64,000 nucleotides of DNA from SB11 sp965249955 (GTDB lineage: Bacteria > Bacteroidota > Bacteroidia > UBA8524): contig OZ252261.1 in the NCBI GenBank assembly GCA_965249955.1, forward strand, positions 2,232,001 through 2,296,000, in the 5' to 3' direction. Below are positions 1 through 8,952 of this stretch, one piece after another; position 1 is the stretch's first letter; each line of letters opens with the position of its first letter. The notes beneath the pieces are model-generated. The model worked only from the letters and a program-made list of their open reading frames with translations. It was not told where the DNA came from and searched no databases. The position numbers and the translations under genes are program-made.

Positions 1-199
1 ACCCCGTTATTATTTGTACAGCCACTGCACCTATTAGTAATATTTCGGTGAAGTATGTTCGGTAGGTTTGTCTAAATACATTCATCAGTTCTATGTGTTT
101 TTGTACGCCTAAAAAAACGGCAAAATGATTAATAAGGTGTAAAAAAATAAATAGTATTACTACCAGTGCTGAGAGGCGGTGTACACGTTTAAAATCCAT
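1..199 (-). CDS. Small integral membrane protein, C-terminus cut off by window edge
   Basis: Reading the minus strand from an ATG at 199 gives an open frame of 66 codons running off the window. It starts MDFKRVHRLSALVVILFIFL and contains two hydrophobic helices (about residues 9-32 and 50-65). Histidines lie in or near the first helix (HRLSAL, FLHLINHF), as in small haem-binding or quinone-linked membrane proteins, but no family can be assigned from 66 residues. The Crp/Fnr gene lies 44 bp upstream on the same strand, so the two may be co-transcribed. The frame is convincing because of the membrane pattern and the clean start; the function is not recognised. Confidence 0.55.
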   Translation of the reverse strand, partial: MDFKRVHRLSALVVILFIFLHLINHFAVFLGVQKHIELMNVFRQTYRTYFTEILLIGAVAVQIITG

Positions 200-243
200 G
201 CTGCAAAACTATTGCAGGAAAAAATGTTACGGTTTGATATACA

Positions 244-870
244 TCAAATTCGGTAATTTGGATTTCGTATTCTACTAAGTGTTTCTAGTGTAATTCCCAA
301 GTACGAGGCAATATGTTTTAGCGCAACTCGCTGGCCAATTTCAGGAGACTGTTCTAATAAATCATTATACCGTTGGTAAGCCGATGCAAACTGTAATGAA
401 AAAATTCTACGTTGCAGTTTCAGTATAGTGTGCTCTAATACACGATTAGTTAAAAGTAAAAAATCAGGATATTTTAACATTAACTTTTCAGCCATATCTT
501 TATGTATTTCAATACATAGTGATGTCTCTAGTGATTGTATGCTGTGCGGGCTTGGAGTATTTTGAAAGTAGCTGTTAATACCGCTTATAAATTCATTTTC
601 AAAAGCAAACCAATCAGTTATTTCGCGACCGTCTTTATTATAAAAAGCCCTCATACTGCCTTCAATAATAAAATAAGCCTTTTGCGTAGTTTTTCCTTCT
701 TCAATTACTAGTTCATTAGCTGAATACTCCTTTTGGGTTGAAACTGCTAAAAATTCATGCCAACATTCTTCAGAAAGCGGGTAATAGTGTTTGGTGATTG
801 CGGCAAAAGTTTCGTTACTATTTATGTCAAAAGCCATGTTATCATCAAAGCTAAAGCAATAATCACTCAA
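244..870 (-). CDS. Crp/Fnr-family transcriptional regulator
   Basis: This is a 208-residue cytoplasmic regulator with an N-terminal cyclic-nucleotide-binding-type beta roll (about residues 25-135, including the stretch ELVIEEGKTTQKAYFIIEGS). A C-terminal winged helix-turn-helix follows, whose recognition part reads HIASYLGITLETLSRIR, the usual signature of Bacteroidota Crp/Fnr proteins. No cysteine cluster for an Fe-S centre is visible, so it is not a classical Fnr. The start is uncertain: a second ATG at 837 lies directly behind an exact TAnnTTTG promoter box (minus strand, 853-846), which would give a 197-aa protein from a nearly leaderless message. The downstream membrane gene on the same strand is a candidate target. 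The ligand and regulon cannot be read from the sequence. Confidence 0.88.
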   Translation of the reverse strand: MSDYCFSFDDNMAFDINSNETFAAITKHYYPLSEECWHEFLAVSTQKEYSANELVIEEGKTTQKAYFIIEGSMRAFYNKDGREITDWFAFENEFISGINSYFQNTPSPHSIQSLETSLCIEIHKDMAEKLMLKYPDFLLLTNRVLEHTILKLQRRIFSLQFASAYQRYNDLLEQSPEIGQRVALKHIASYLGITLETLSRIRNPNYRI

Positions 871-971
871 AATACAAGCAACTATTACTGATATGTAGCA
901 ACTGAGGGTTTAATAGATAACCTTGCAGTTTTAATAACAGCAACCCTATTTTCTAATTAGTCTATTACAAT

Positions 972-1103
972 ATGCTTTCCTATGAAATTAAAGGCTACTC
1001 AAAAGCTATAGGTCTTTCCCTACTGCGACTCCAATCTGTAGGTTGGGTTATCAATTTGTTATGCCGCTTTGTTAAAAATGGGGTGGTGTATCACCCTGTT
1101 TAG
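972..1103 (+). pseudogene. Decayed 5' fragment of a membrane-protein paralogue (of the gene at 2014)
   Basis: A 43-codon frame begins MLSYEIKGYSKAIGLS and can be aligned residue by residue with the start of the membrane protein at 2014 (MVSDEIKDYSKIIGIS). Further matches follow (VG, IN and an L-rich stretch). After that it reaches TAG, and the remaining ~160 codons of the family are absent. It looks like the remains of a duplicated copy rather than a working gene. The EGF-like lipoprotein gene lies between the fragment and its intact relative, on the opposite strand. Confidence 0.6.
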
Positions 1104-1158
1104 TAGAAGGAGTAAGGTGGCTATAGCTACCCAAGAAGAAAGAATTGGCGGAGCATTT

Positions 1159-1782
1159 TTATTGGATTTTTATCAAATCGTATGAGATAATATCTCTGTA
1201 AGTATTACCTGATTGGTAGTAACGGTTAACGAGTACGTGAATTGAGTCGCCATTATTATAATAAGTACCCCTACGACCATCAATGTAATCACCAGTGCTT
1301 ATATGATTGTCTGAGTTTTGGAAATACGAATTGTTAATATTTAAATATTCGTATTTAAAATCCGAATTAGATAATGTAAGATTCACTTCTTTTGATTTAA
1401 TGGTAACCAAGGCCAAAAGGGTATCATTAAGCTTTATATACTTAGTGTAATCAATTCTGCCGGGACCACTGATGTCAGAAATCAGGTTGATGTTTTTTAC
1501 TATATACCTTTTATTATGTACTAAACTGTTTTCACAGTTCTTTCCATAAAAAGTAGTTAAGCAGGCACACGAATCGCCTTTGCAGGTGCTGCCGTTTTCG
1601 CATTTCAGGCCGAAGCAGCTGTCGCGTACCTCGCAATGTTCACCACTAAAGCCATCAGGGCAATCGCATTTACCATCGTTACAAATTCCGCTGTTTAGAC
1701 AGTTAGTGTCTTTGCAATTATCTTTTTTGCAGGCAGCGAAAATTAGCAAGCCACAAACAATCAGCAATTTGGTTAATTTCAT
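1159..1782 (-). CDS. EGF-like-domain lipoprotein
   Basis: This 207-aa protein has a type II signal peptide (MKLTKLLIVCGLLIFAAC), with the lipidated cysteine at residue 18. Two cysteine-rich EGF-like modules follow (about 23-50 and 56-83), with spacings such as CNDGKCDCPDGFSGEHC. The remaining ~120 residues are beta-rich with no recognisable motif. It is most likely anchored in the outer membrane or at the cell surface. EGF-like modules in Bacteroidota lipoproteins usually suggest binding or structural roles, but the partner cannot be inferred. The gene is monocistronic and divergent from the gene at 2014, sharing a ~230-bp upstream region that holds a repeated 11-mer. Confidence 0.75.
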   Translation of the reverse strand: MKLTKLLIVCGLLIFAACKKDNCKDTNCLNSGICNDGKCDCPDGFSGEHCEVRDSCFGLKCENGSTCKGDSCACLTTFYGKNCENSLVHNKRYIVKNINLISDISGPGRIDYTKYIKLNDTLLALVTIKSKEVNLTLSNSDFKYEYLNINNSYFQNSDNHISTGDYIDGRRGTYYNNGDSIHVLVNRYYQSGNTYRDIISYDLIKIQ

Positions 1783-1889
1783 ACAATTGCAAACGGGGTA
1801 AACATGCGTTTAGTATTTGTATCACAGTGTAATAGGTTTAAAAATGATACTAAAATTGCATAAAAGTGACCGCTTATTGTCAATTACTA

Positions 1890-1921
1890 CCCACTTATAA
1901 GTAGTATCTGCCCACTTATAA
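1890..1921. repeat. Direct 11-bp repeat in a divergent promoter region
   Basis: CCCACTTATAA occurs at 1890-1900 and again at 1911-1921. The 21-bp period is two turns of the helix, so a protein could contact both on one face. The pair lies between the divergent starts at 1782 and 2014. This is a candidate operator only. Confidence 0.3.
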
Positions 1922-2013
1922 AGTTTCATTGTTATTATTTTAGTATAATACAAAAAGCAGTTAGTTTTATTAGTGTTTAATGTAAGTACTTTTCTTATTA
2001 GTATCTTTACGGT

Positions 2014-2631
2014 ATGGTTTCCGATGAAATAAAAGACTACTCAAAAATTATAGGTATATCTATATTTTCTATTATAAAGTTTGGTGCAGTTGGGTTGGCT
2101 ATCAATTGGTTGTATGGTTTGTTTAAAATATCGTGGTATGTAACATTGTTTAATACCGGGGGCTGGTGGATTGCTATTGCTTTGTTGGCTATTGTGATAT
2201 TGTTTGCAGGCATACCCGCCCTATATATGTTTATGGGTTACCAAACAGCTATTGGTAAAGCCATTAGCAATACCTTTAATAAAAATAAGATTACTATTAG
2301 CAACTTGCTTACTAAAGTTGCCCGTAAAATAGCAAGAGTGAAAGCATTTGACGGAGCTGCGGGTGCTGCTGCAACTGCCAAAGAATACCGCTTGGTAAAT
2401 TTCATCATCAAGCACATGGGTTTTAAAAAAGAGTGGGATAAAATTACTTCGCTAAAACCCGAAACTCCCCAAGATGAGAAAGAAGCAGTGATACAAGATG
2501 TTGTTTCTTCCATAGTTTTAGCTTTTCCTAAAAAAATTGCCGAAGGGTTTACCTTCAACTTTCGTACAGTATTGTTGGTCAATATTATAGGGCTTCTTGT
2601 TCTTGAAGTTTTGTCTCGTATTTATCCTTAA
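2014..2631 (+). CDS. Small membrane protein, family not recognised
   Basis: The 205-aa protein has predicted helices near residues 11-36 (IIGISIFSIIKFGAVGLAIN), 45-75 and a C-terminal one near 185-203. A charged, probably cytoplasmic, segment lies between (about 95-170). It has no signal peptide and no catalytic motif that I recognise. A box close to the Bacteroidota -7 element (TATCTTTA, 2002-2009) ends only five bases before the ATG, suggesting a leaderless or nearly leaderless transcript. A decayed paralogous fragment lies at 972-1103. It is probably an inner-membrane protein; its function is unknown. Confidence 0.7.
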   Translation: MVSDEIKDYSKIIGISIFSIIKFGAVGLAINWLYGLFKISWYVTLFNTGGWWIAIALLAIVILFAGIPALYMFMGYQTAIGKAISNTFNKNKITISNLLTKVARKIARVKAFDGAAGAAATAKEYRLVNFIIKHMGFKKEWDKITSLKPETPQDEKEAVIQDVVSSIVLAFPKKIAEGFTFNFRTVLLVNIIGLLVLEVLSRIYP

Positions 2632-2640
2632 AATTTAGTT

Positions 2641-2680
2641 AAGTGTATTTATTACACTTATTATTTTCTTACTAACTTGC
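2641..2680 (+). promoter_or_regulatory. Operator (AAGTGTA-N5-TACACTT) and -7-like box before GH31
   Basis: Perfect 7-bp inverted arms AAGTGTA (2641-2647) and TACACTT (2653-2659) are separated by TTTAT. A -7-like element TAACTTGC lies at 2673-2680 and the ATG at 2685. The same six-base arms with a five-base spacer precede the genes at 5196, 34848 (minus) and 52844. All four act on alpha-glucans, which supports a shared regulator. Confidence 0.6.
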
Positions 2681-2684
2681 AGGC

Positions 2685-5093
2685 ATGAGTTTTTCACGCT
2701 TTGTAACAATTGGTAACTACCAAAACCATACAATAAATGGGCAATACCTGTTTGTTGAAGCTGATAATGGAACACTACGCATTTGCCTTGCCTCACCTTT
2801 TACCGTCCAAGTTCAAGCAGTAAGAAAAGGTGAAGATTGGGCTGAGTTTAGCTATGCCACATTACCTTTTGATAAACAGGTTATCACACTTGTGGAAACT
2901 GAGAATACACTTAGTTTTTTTACAGGATATTTTAAAGTAGAAATATACAAAGCTCCCTTGCGTGTGAGGTTTTATACACAAGATGATATATTGATAAATG
3001 AGGATGAACCCTCGTTTGGTATAGGATGGATGGGAGAGGAGGTAACCTGCTACAAAACCCTTCAACAAGGAGAGCGTTTTTTGGGATTGGGAGAAAAAGC
3101 GGGAAACCTTGATAAGTTTAACACCCAACTAACCAATTGGAATACTGATGCTTTTGCTTACGGTGCCGAAAGCGACCCTTTGTATGCTTCAATACCTTTT
3201 TATATTGGTATAGCACACGGACACAGCTATGGTATTTTTTTAGATAACAGCACCAAAACCGATTTTAACTTTGGGGCTAGCAATCACCGTTTCAGTTTTT
3301 TTAGAGCACAAAGCGGAGCATTAAATTACTATTTCTTTCACGCACCTGACATGGCAGGGGTTATAAATGCCTATACTTCCCTAACGGGGAAAATTGAGAT
3401 GCCTCCTTTGTGGTCGTTGGGCTATCAGCAATGCAGGTATAGCTATTACCCTGCTGCCGAAGTGCTAAACCTTGCCCGTACCTTTAGAGAGAAAAATATA
3501 CCCTGCGATGTTTTGTATTTAGATATACACTATATGCAAGACTATAAGGTGTTTACATGGAACAATCAACGTTTTGAAAACCCAAAGCAGCTTATTAGTG
3601 AGCTTAACGATATGGGTTTTAAAGTGGTGGTGATTGTTGACCCCGGGATAAAGATTGAAGAAGGATACGGTGTATATGAAGATGGACTGAAAGAAGGCAT
3701 TTTTATTAAATACCCTGATGGCGATACTTATCGAGGCGAAGCATGGCCGGGTTGGTGCCATTTTCCTGATTTTACCGATGAAAAAGCCCGTAAATGGTGG
3801 GGCGATAAATTTGAACCCCTTGTTGGCGAAGGCTTAGAAGGTTTTTGGAACGATATGAACGAACCTGCCGTTTGGGGCAAAAACGTTCCCGATTTGGTGG
3901 AGTTTGAATACGATGGACTAAAGGCAAGCCACAAACAAGCACACAACGTATACGGTATGCAAATGGCACGCGCCACGCACGATGGCGCAAAAAAATACCT
4001 AAATGGAAGACGTCCTTTTGTGCTTACCCGTGCAGGCTTTGCAGGTATACAACGCTATGCTGCTTTGTGGACGGGTGATAATGTAAGTACCGAAGAACAT
4101 TTGTTACTAGGTGCACGGATGATAAGCGGCTTAGGGCTGAGTGGAGTTCCCTATGCAGGGTTTGATGTCGGCGGATTTATAGGCGAAGCTAGCCCCGATC
4201 TTTTTACCCGCTGGATACAGTTGGGAGCGTTTACCCCCTTCTTTCGCGGGCATACCATGATAAACAGTCGTGATACTGAACCTTGGGCTTTTGGCGAAGA
4301 AGCCGAAGAAATAAGCCGCAACTATATTGCCCTTCGTTACCGTATGCGGCCTTATTTGTATAGCTTGTTTTATCAGGCAGCGCAAACAGGTATGCCAGTT
4401 GTCAGGTCGCTTGCTCTTAATCATCATAATGAATGGAAAGTATTTGCTTACGAGTATCAAAACCAGTTTTACTTTGGTGATAGTCTGTTGGTTTGCCCTG
4501 TTTTGCCCAATAAACAGCTAACTAAAGTGTATTTGCCCGAAGGTGGGTTTTACGATTTTTTTAATGATGAAAAGGTTTTACAAACAGGCGAAACCTTTAT
4601 AGAACTGACTAAAGACAAACTGCCTGTGTTTGTAAAAGCTGGTGCTATACTGCCCATGCGAAGCATCGTGCAGCACACCGCCCAAACTACTAATATTCTC
4701 GAAATACATTTATACTATGGTCAACATGAAACCTCTTTTGAGTATTACGAAGATGATGGGAAAACCTATAAATATCAAAATGGAGAGTTTTACAAACGTG
4801 TATTAGCATACAATCCCCATCAGAATAGTTTTACTTTAGGAGGAAAAGAGGGCAGCTACACATCAAAATACAAAACAGTGCGATTGTATTTACACGGGTT
4901 TGATGTCAAAACATTAAGGCCTTCTATTAATGGACAAGCACAAACTCTAAGTGCTACGGATTATAGGTTTGTAGAACCCATAAGCAATTTTGACCCTTGG
5001 TTTAAGGAGATGGACAGCAGCAAAACCATTAAAGATTTACCTTTTGTAGAGTTTGAAAATACAGATAGTGAGCTAATTATCTCTTTGCAATAA
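2685..5093 (+). CDS. Glycoside hydrolase family 31 alpha-glucosidase
   Basis: This 802-aa enzyme is predicted to release glucose from the non-reducing end of maltose-type alpha-glucans, with retention of configuration. It follows the GH31 layout: an N-terminal beta-sandwich (to about 230), a (beta/alpha)8 barrel with the diagnostic WNDMNEP motif (nucleophile Asp390), a likely acid/base Asp465 in WTGDN, and C-terminal beta domains from about 590. Length is normal for bacterial alpha-glucosidases. No signal peptide is visible (starts MSFSRFVTIGNYQ), so a cytoplasmic enzyme is likely. The next gene encodes a glycogen-binding domain protein, and both carry the same upstream operator. Exact specificity (maltose, isomaltose or xylosides) cannot be settled by reading; the neighbourhood favours alpha-glucans. 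Confidence 0.92.
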   Translation: MSFSRFVTIGNYQNHTINGQYLFVEADNGTLRICLASPFTVQVQAVRKGEDWAEFSYATLPFDKQVITLVETENTLSFFTGYFKVEIYKAPLRVRFYTQDDILINEDEPSFGIGWMGEEVTCYKTLQQGERFLGLGEKAGNLDKFNTQLTNWNTDAFAYGAESDPLYASIPFYIGIAHGHSYGIFLDNSTKTDFNFGASNHRFSFFRAQSGALNYYFFHAPDMAGVINAYTSLTGKIEMPPLWSLGYQQCRYSYYPAAEVLNLARTFREKNIPCDVLYLDIHYMQDYKVFTWNNQRFENPKQLISELNDMGFKVVVIVDPGIKIEEGYGVYEDGLKEGIFIKYPDGDTYRGEAWPGWCHFPDFTDEKARKWWGDKFEPLVGEGLEGFWNDMNEPAVWGKNVPDLVEFEYDGLKASHKQAHNVYGMQMARATHDGAKKYLNGRRPFVLTRAGFAGIQRYAALWTGDNVSTEEHLLLGARMISGLGLSGVPYAGFDVGGFIGEASPDLFTRWIQLGAFTPFFRGHTMINSRDTEPWAFGEEAEEISRNYIALRYRMRPYLYSLFYQAAQTGMPVVRSLALNHHNEWKVFAYEYQNQFYFGDSLLVCPVLPNKQLTKVYLPEGGFYDFFNDEKVLQTGETFIELTKDKLPVFVKAGAILPMRSIVQHTAQTTNILEIHLYYGQHETSFEYYEDDGKTYKYQNGEFYKRVLAYNPHQNSFTLGGKEGSYTSKYKTVRLYLHGFDVKTLRPSINGQAQTLSATDYRFVEPISNFDPWFKEMDSSKTIKDLPFVEFENTDSELIISLQ

Positions 5094-5136
5094 GATTATG
5101 ATACTGAAAAACAATAAGTTAAAATAAAACCCACTT

Positions 5137-5174
5137 AGTGTATGTCATACACTTATTTATTTTCTTTACATTTG
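5137..5174 (+). promoter_or_regulatory. Operator and promoter of the glycogen-binding protein gene
   Basis: AGTGTA (5137-5142) and TACACT (5148-5153) form an inverted repeat with a five-base spacer. An exact Bacteroidota -7 box TACATTTG follows at 5167-5174, 13 bp after the operator, the same gap as before the GH31 gene. The ATG at 5196 follows closely. The operator covers the region where the -33 element would sit, so it could block or replace -33 recognition. Confidence 0.65.
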
Positions 5175-5195
5175 TGTAGGATAGACACACCAGAA

Positions 5196-5510
5196 ATGGC
5201 TATTAAAAAACAATATCTTAAATCAAAACCTGTATGTAAGGTAACGCTTACTTTAGCATCAGAAGCTGCTAAAGAAGCAAAAAAAGTAAGTGTGGTGGGC
5301 GATTTTAACAACTGGAGTAAAAAAACCACCGCAATGGACAAACTAAAAAGCGGAACTTTTAAAACCATTATCGATTTAGAAGTCGGTAAAAAATACCAGT
5401 TCCGTTACCTTATTGATGGCGAAGTTTGGGAGAACGATTGGGCGGCCGATGAATACGTGCCTAATAACCTAACGTTTGAAGAAAACTCAGTAATCAATTT
5501 GGCACAATAA
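5196..5510 (+). CDS. Stand-alone glycogen-binding (AMPK/isoamylase early-set) domain protein
   Basis: The 104-aa cytoplasmic protein consists almost entirely of one E-set/CBM48-type beta-sandwich. Recognisable parts are VSVVGDFNNW (about 31-40), KYQFRYLIDGEVWENDW and a closing EENSVINL. In this family the domain binds alpha-1,4/1,6-glucans and is usually attached to branching or debranching enzymes or to AMPK beta; here no catalytic domain is present. I chose the ATG at 5196 (MAIKKQYLKS) because an upstream in-frame ATG at 5142 lies inside the operator and before the -7 box. It follows the GH31 gene by ~100 bp but has its own promoter. It may tether enzymes to glycogen or sense it (inference). 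Confidence 0.82.
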   Translation: MAIKKQYLKSKPVCKVTLTLASEAAKEAKKVSVVGDFNNWSKKTTAMDKLKSGTFKTIIDLEVGKKYQFRYLIDGEVWENDWAADEYVPNNLTFEENSVINLAQ

Positions 5511-5538
5511 GCCCCGATTTCCTTTAAGCAATACAATC

Positions 5539-5577
5539 AAAACCATCATCTTGCTTCGGCAGGTATGATGGTTTTTT
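5539..5577 (+). terminator. Rho-independent terminator
   Basis: An 11-bp perfect stem, AAAACCATCAT (5539-5549) and ATGATGGTTTT (5565-5575), has a 15-base loop and continues into a T run. It ends the glycogen-binding protein unit. Confidence 0.85.
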
Positions 5578-6143
5578 ATTTAGCAAAAATATAAGTATTG
5601 TATTTCCCCCTTGTGCGCTGTCAACCAAAGGGTCTTTGTGTCGAAGTTTTAGCATGGAAGATTTGCGAAGAACTATTGAGAATTTATAGTAAAATTCCTT
5701 TGACTACTATAAGCTATAATTTCTTCACAGAATAACCTATTGTAGCGTGGGTTAGTTTTGAGTGGTACAAATTATTGTGTAGCAACCAGTTCGTAGTGTA
5801 AATTAGAAACCACTACCACAACTTATCTTAATACTATAAGAAGCAGTGGGTTTGATGATACTAATACAGGGTGTTGTTAGAACATTAAAAGGGAACGACT
5901 GAAATACATTTTTGAGTAATTAAGCACCAATTAATAGCGTGCTGCATCCAAAAACAATATGTCTTGTTGTACTTTGCTTATAAAGTGTAATTTTTTATTA
6001 GTGTTGTCTAATTCATAATGAGAGTGTTTGTTTTATAGCCTCAAAGATTTGCCGTGAACCACCCTTCATCGAAAACTTAAAAAAATCATATTTAGTTAAG
6101 ATGTAAAAACATATTCTTGTAATTAAGAAACAATACCAGTTGC
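5578..6143. other. Gene-free interval before the RHS locus
   Basis: About 565 bp without a convincing reading frame on either strand, AT-rich and low in structure. I see no tRNA, no repeat shared with the rest of the window and no exact TAnnTTTG box close to the start at 6144. The promoter of the RHS locus is presumably here but cannot be pinned down. Confidence 0.5.
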
Positions 6144-8882
6144 GTGAGGGTAAAACACATTATTTTATTTTTTGGTGTACTGCTTTGCTTTAATATACAG
6201 GCTCAAGTAATAATTACACCATCGCAATTACCACAGGGTCAATATAATGTTGATAAACCCATACAGTTTCAGGTAAACAATACACAGCTTAACACAGTAA
6301 GTGGCCAACTTAAACTAAGAATACTTGATGGAGAAAAGCAACTTGCTGAAATTACTTACCAGCAAATAATGCTTTCAGCAGGTCTGCAAAATATTAATAC
6401 TGCCGATTTGGCCAAAAACAATGAAAACTTTACTGATAAAAGCCTTCAAGCAAGCCGAACGATCAATCAAGGGCAAATACAACTTTGTATAGATTTTATT
6501 AGTACAGTAGACAATACTGTTTTAGGCAATAACTGTACGCAGTTACTTTTATCAACCAATCAAGAAAATAAGAAAACAAAAAGTAACCTGCCTATTAATT
6601 TTTCGGGATATGCAGAGATATCGGGCAATTACTCCAATCGTCAAGGGAGCTTTCAAACATTGCCAACCAATTATACCAATGTAATAGTAAACCCTCAATT
6701 AGAGGTTTTTGGTATTCCCATAGGAGCAAGAGCAAACTACTCGACAGCATCCAACAAGAATTTACAAAACATGAATTTTATCAATGTTTATTTCGACGCA
6801 TCGCGATTTAAACAAAACTTAGATAAAAAATATATTCAAAATATAGGGCAAGATTATCTTTTAGAAAAAACCAATGTTGGTGATTATGGTGAAAAGGTTA
6901 AAGAACTTGATAAGCTAAATAAAATATTAAATAACCCTTTTATAGCCGGAGAGTTGGCAAAAATTGACAGGTTGGATAGCCTTGATAAATTAATGCAAGA
7001 CTCTTCGGTATATTTTAAATCAGATAGAATAGCAGATATTAAAAAACAACAAGATTCATTAAGCTATTTAAACGATAAAAGAGAAGCGTACCAGTCGCTT
7101 CAACAAAAACAAAAAAGCTTAGGTCAAATAATCAATATCTATCAAAACCCTATGGATTTGGGTAGTTTGAAAGACTCATTAGATATACTTGAAAAGCAAC
7201 TGCAAACTACAAGAGACCCATTTTCAGGGGATGATGAAAACAGACTAAACAGTATAGATAGTTTGTTAAGCGACTCGAGCAGTAATCTTTCAAAATCTCG
7301 CAGGGAAGTGTTAAAACAGCAAAGGGACAGGCTAAAGACTGCCAAAAAAGCAAAAGAAGAACACGAAGCTCTAAAAGAAAAATATGCAACATTGCATCAT
7401 ACATACAAATACAAGAGTAAGCTTGACTCTATAAGAGGACAACGGAAAGACTATACATCAGTATTGTCAAAAGATAGTGCAAAAGACTTACTTAAAGATC
7501 CAAGTAAAATAAAAGATAAATGTGCTTTTTTGAAGGCATTTAAAAGTATAAATGTTGGTTTTTTTGCCCCTTATACCAGCGAGCTTACGCTTAATGGAGT
7601 GCCAATAAGAGGAGGAGGAGCAGAACTAGAGTTTAAAAAAATGTTCTTAGGTTTTGCCAGTGGGAGACAACAGCGTACTACAAATTTAGTAAACGAAAAT
7701 AGCTCGCCTACAGCATCACAAAGAAATTTGACCAGTGCTTGGTTTGGGTTTGGCAAGCAAGGACGTAACTTTATTAGTTTTCAGTATATCGATGCCAAAG
7801 ATTTAGATAATGCCCCACAACGCTTAGATAGTGGTGTTTTTTTTACTAATAATCAAGGGCATAACAAGGTTGTTTCATCACAATTTATGACTACTTTTTT
7901 TAAAGGAAAAACAACCTTTAAAGGAGAAATTGCGGGTTCACAATTAATCACACCAAGTGCCAGTTTTCTCGCAGAAAATCAAATAGGAATTACTCCTGAG
8001 TCAAGTTGGCTTTCCAATATTTTAAATCAAACCAGTGGAAACGGTTATAGAACAGGATATGGTTATACTGTGAGTTTGACTCAACAACTTAATAAAGCCA
8101 ATACAATATTTTCTGCAACCAGCAAAAAAACATCACCTACTTATATCTCCTTTGGTAGCCCTTTCATATTAACAGACATATATACTAATGAGGCTAGGTT
8201 AACTCAGAAACTTTGGCAGGGCAAAGCCGTATTAACTGGGTTTTATAGAATAAATACCGACAACCTTAGCAACCTAAAAACATTTACCACACAAAATAAA
8301 AACTTTGGTGGTGATTTTTCATTAAGAGTGCCTAATTGGCCCACATTACGGGTATTGTATATGCCCATGATGCAGCAAACCCCCGGTAATTATTTTAGTA
8401 GTAATTTACTTACTGCAAACTCAACCTATGGACTGCGGAAAAACAACAGCTACCACCAGTGGACAGCGTTATTTACACAGCAAACCTCAAGTAGCCGTAT
8501 AGGATATAACAACTTCAGTACAAAAAGTTATACTATTAACTATTTATTCACTCATAAGCAAAATTTTAATACAAATATTAGCTTAAATAGGATTGAGCAG
8601 TATTCAACTACTACCATAAAAGGTTTTATGGGAAGTATTGCGGTTGGGTATATCCATAAAAAGAAACTAAATCAACAAATAGGAGCTACCCTTACAGATA
8701 ATAGCTTAGGAAATAGGAAGTCACTTTTTTATGAATTAAACCATCAATTTACTGAGAACTTAGCATTAAGAATTCGTTATGAAAGAACAAATTATTTAGC
8801 AGTTGTAACACAGTCGATTTTGGCGAATGATTTTTCTTACAAAGAGAACCTATTGATTTTCAGTGTAATAAAAAAATGGTAA
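6144..8882 (+). CDS. Predicted outer-membrane beta-barrel protein with large coiled-coil region
   Basis: The 912-aa protein has a signal peptide (MRVKHIILFFGVLLCFNIQAQ) from a GTG start, as the first gene of the RHS locus. Residues ~22-150 look like a beta-sandwich. Residues ~225-445 are rich in K, E, L, D and Q with repeated DSL/LDSL heptad-like stretches, indicating a long coiled coil. From ~460 to the end there are alternating amphipathic strands, many Asn/Ser/Thr/Tyr residues and a terminal aromatic (VIKKW), as expected of an outer-membrane barrel. No catalytic motif is visible. Its lead position in the toxin gene set suggests an export or anchoring role, which is inference. I do not recognise a named family. 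Confidence 0.72.
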   Translation: MRVKHIILFFGVLLCFNIQAQVIITPSQLPQGQYNVDKPIQFQVNNTQLNTVSGQLKLRILDGEKQLAEITYQQIMLSAGLQNINTADLAKNNENFTDKSLQASRTINQGQIQLCIDFISTVDNTVLGNNCTQLLLSTNQENKKTKSNLPINFSGYAEISGNYSNRQGSFQTLPTNYTNVIVNPQLEVFGIPIGARANYSTASNKNLQNMNFINVYFDASRFKQNLDKKYIQNIGQDYLLEKTNVGDYGEKVKELDKLNKILNNPFIAGELAKIDRLDSLDKLMQDSSVYFKSDRIADIKKQQDSLSYLNDKREAYQSLQQKQKSLGQIINIYQNPMDLGSLKDSLDILEKQLQTTRDPFSGDDENRLNSIDSLLSDSSSNLSKSRREVLKQQRDRLKTAKKAKEEHEALKEKYATLHHTYKYKSKLDSIRGQRKDYTSVLSKDSAKDLLKDPSKIKDKCAFLKAFKSINVGFFAPYTSELTLNGVPIRGGGAELEFKKMFLGFASGRQQRTTNLVNENSSPTASQRNLTSAWFGFGKQGRNFISFQYIDAKDLDNAPQRLDSGVFFTNNQGHNKVVSSQFMTTFFKGKTTFKGEIAGSQLITPSASFLAENQIGITPESSWLSNILNQTSGNGYRTGYGYTVSLTQQLNKANTIFSATSKKTSPTYISFGSPFILTDIYTNEARLTQKLWQGKAVLTGFYRINTDNLSNLKTFTTQNKNFGGDFSLRVPNWPTLRVLYMPMMQQTPGNYFSSNLLTANSTYGLRKNNSYHQWTALFTQQTSSSRIGYNNFSTKSYTINYLFTHKQNFNTNISLNRIEQYSTTTIKGFMGSIAVGYIHKKKLNQQIGATLTDNSLGNRKSLFYELNHQFTENLALRIRYERTNYLAVVTQSILANDFSYKENLLIFSVIKKW

Positions 8883-8952
8883 TGCCGTTCGTCGAAAATG
8901 AATAGGAATATATATAAAATTATTAAAGATTTACATTGAATATTAACCTACT

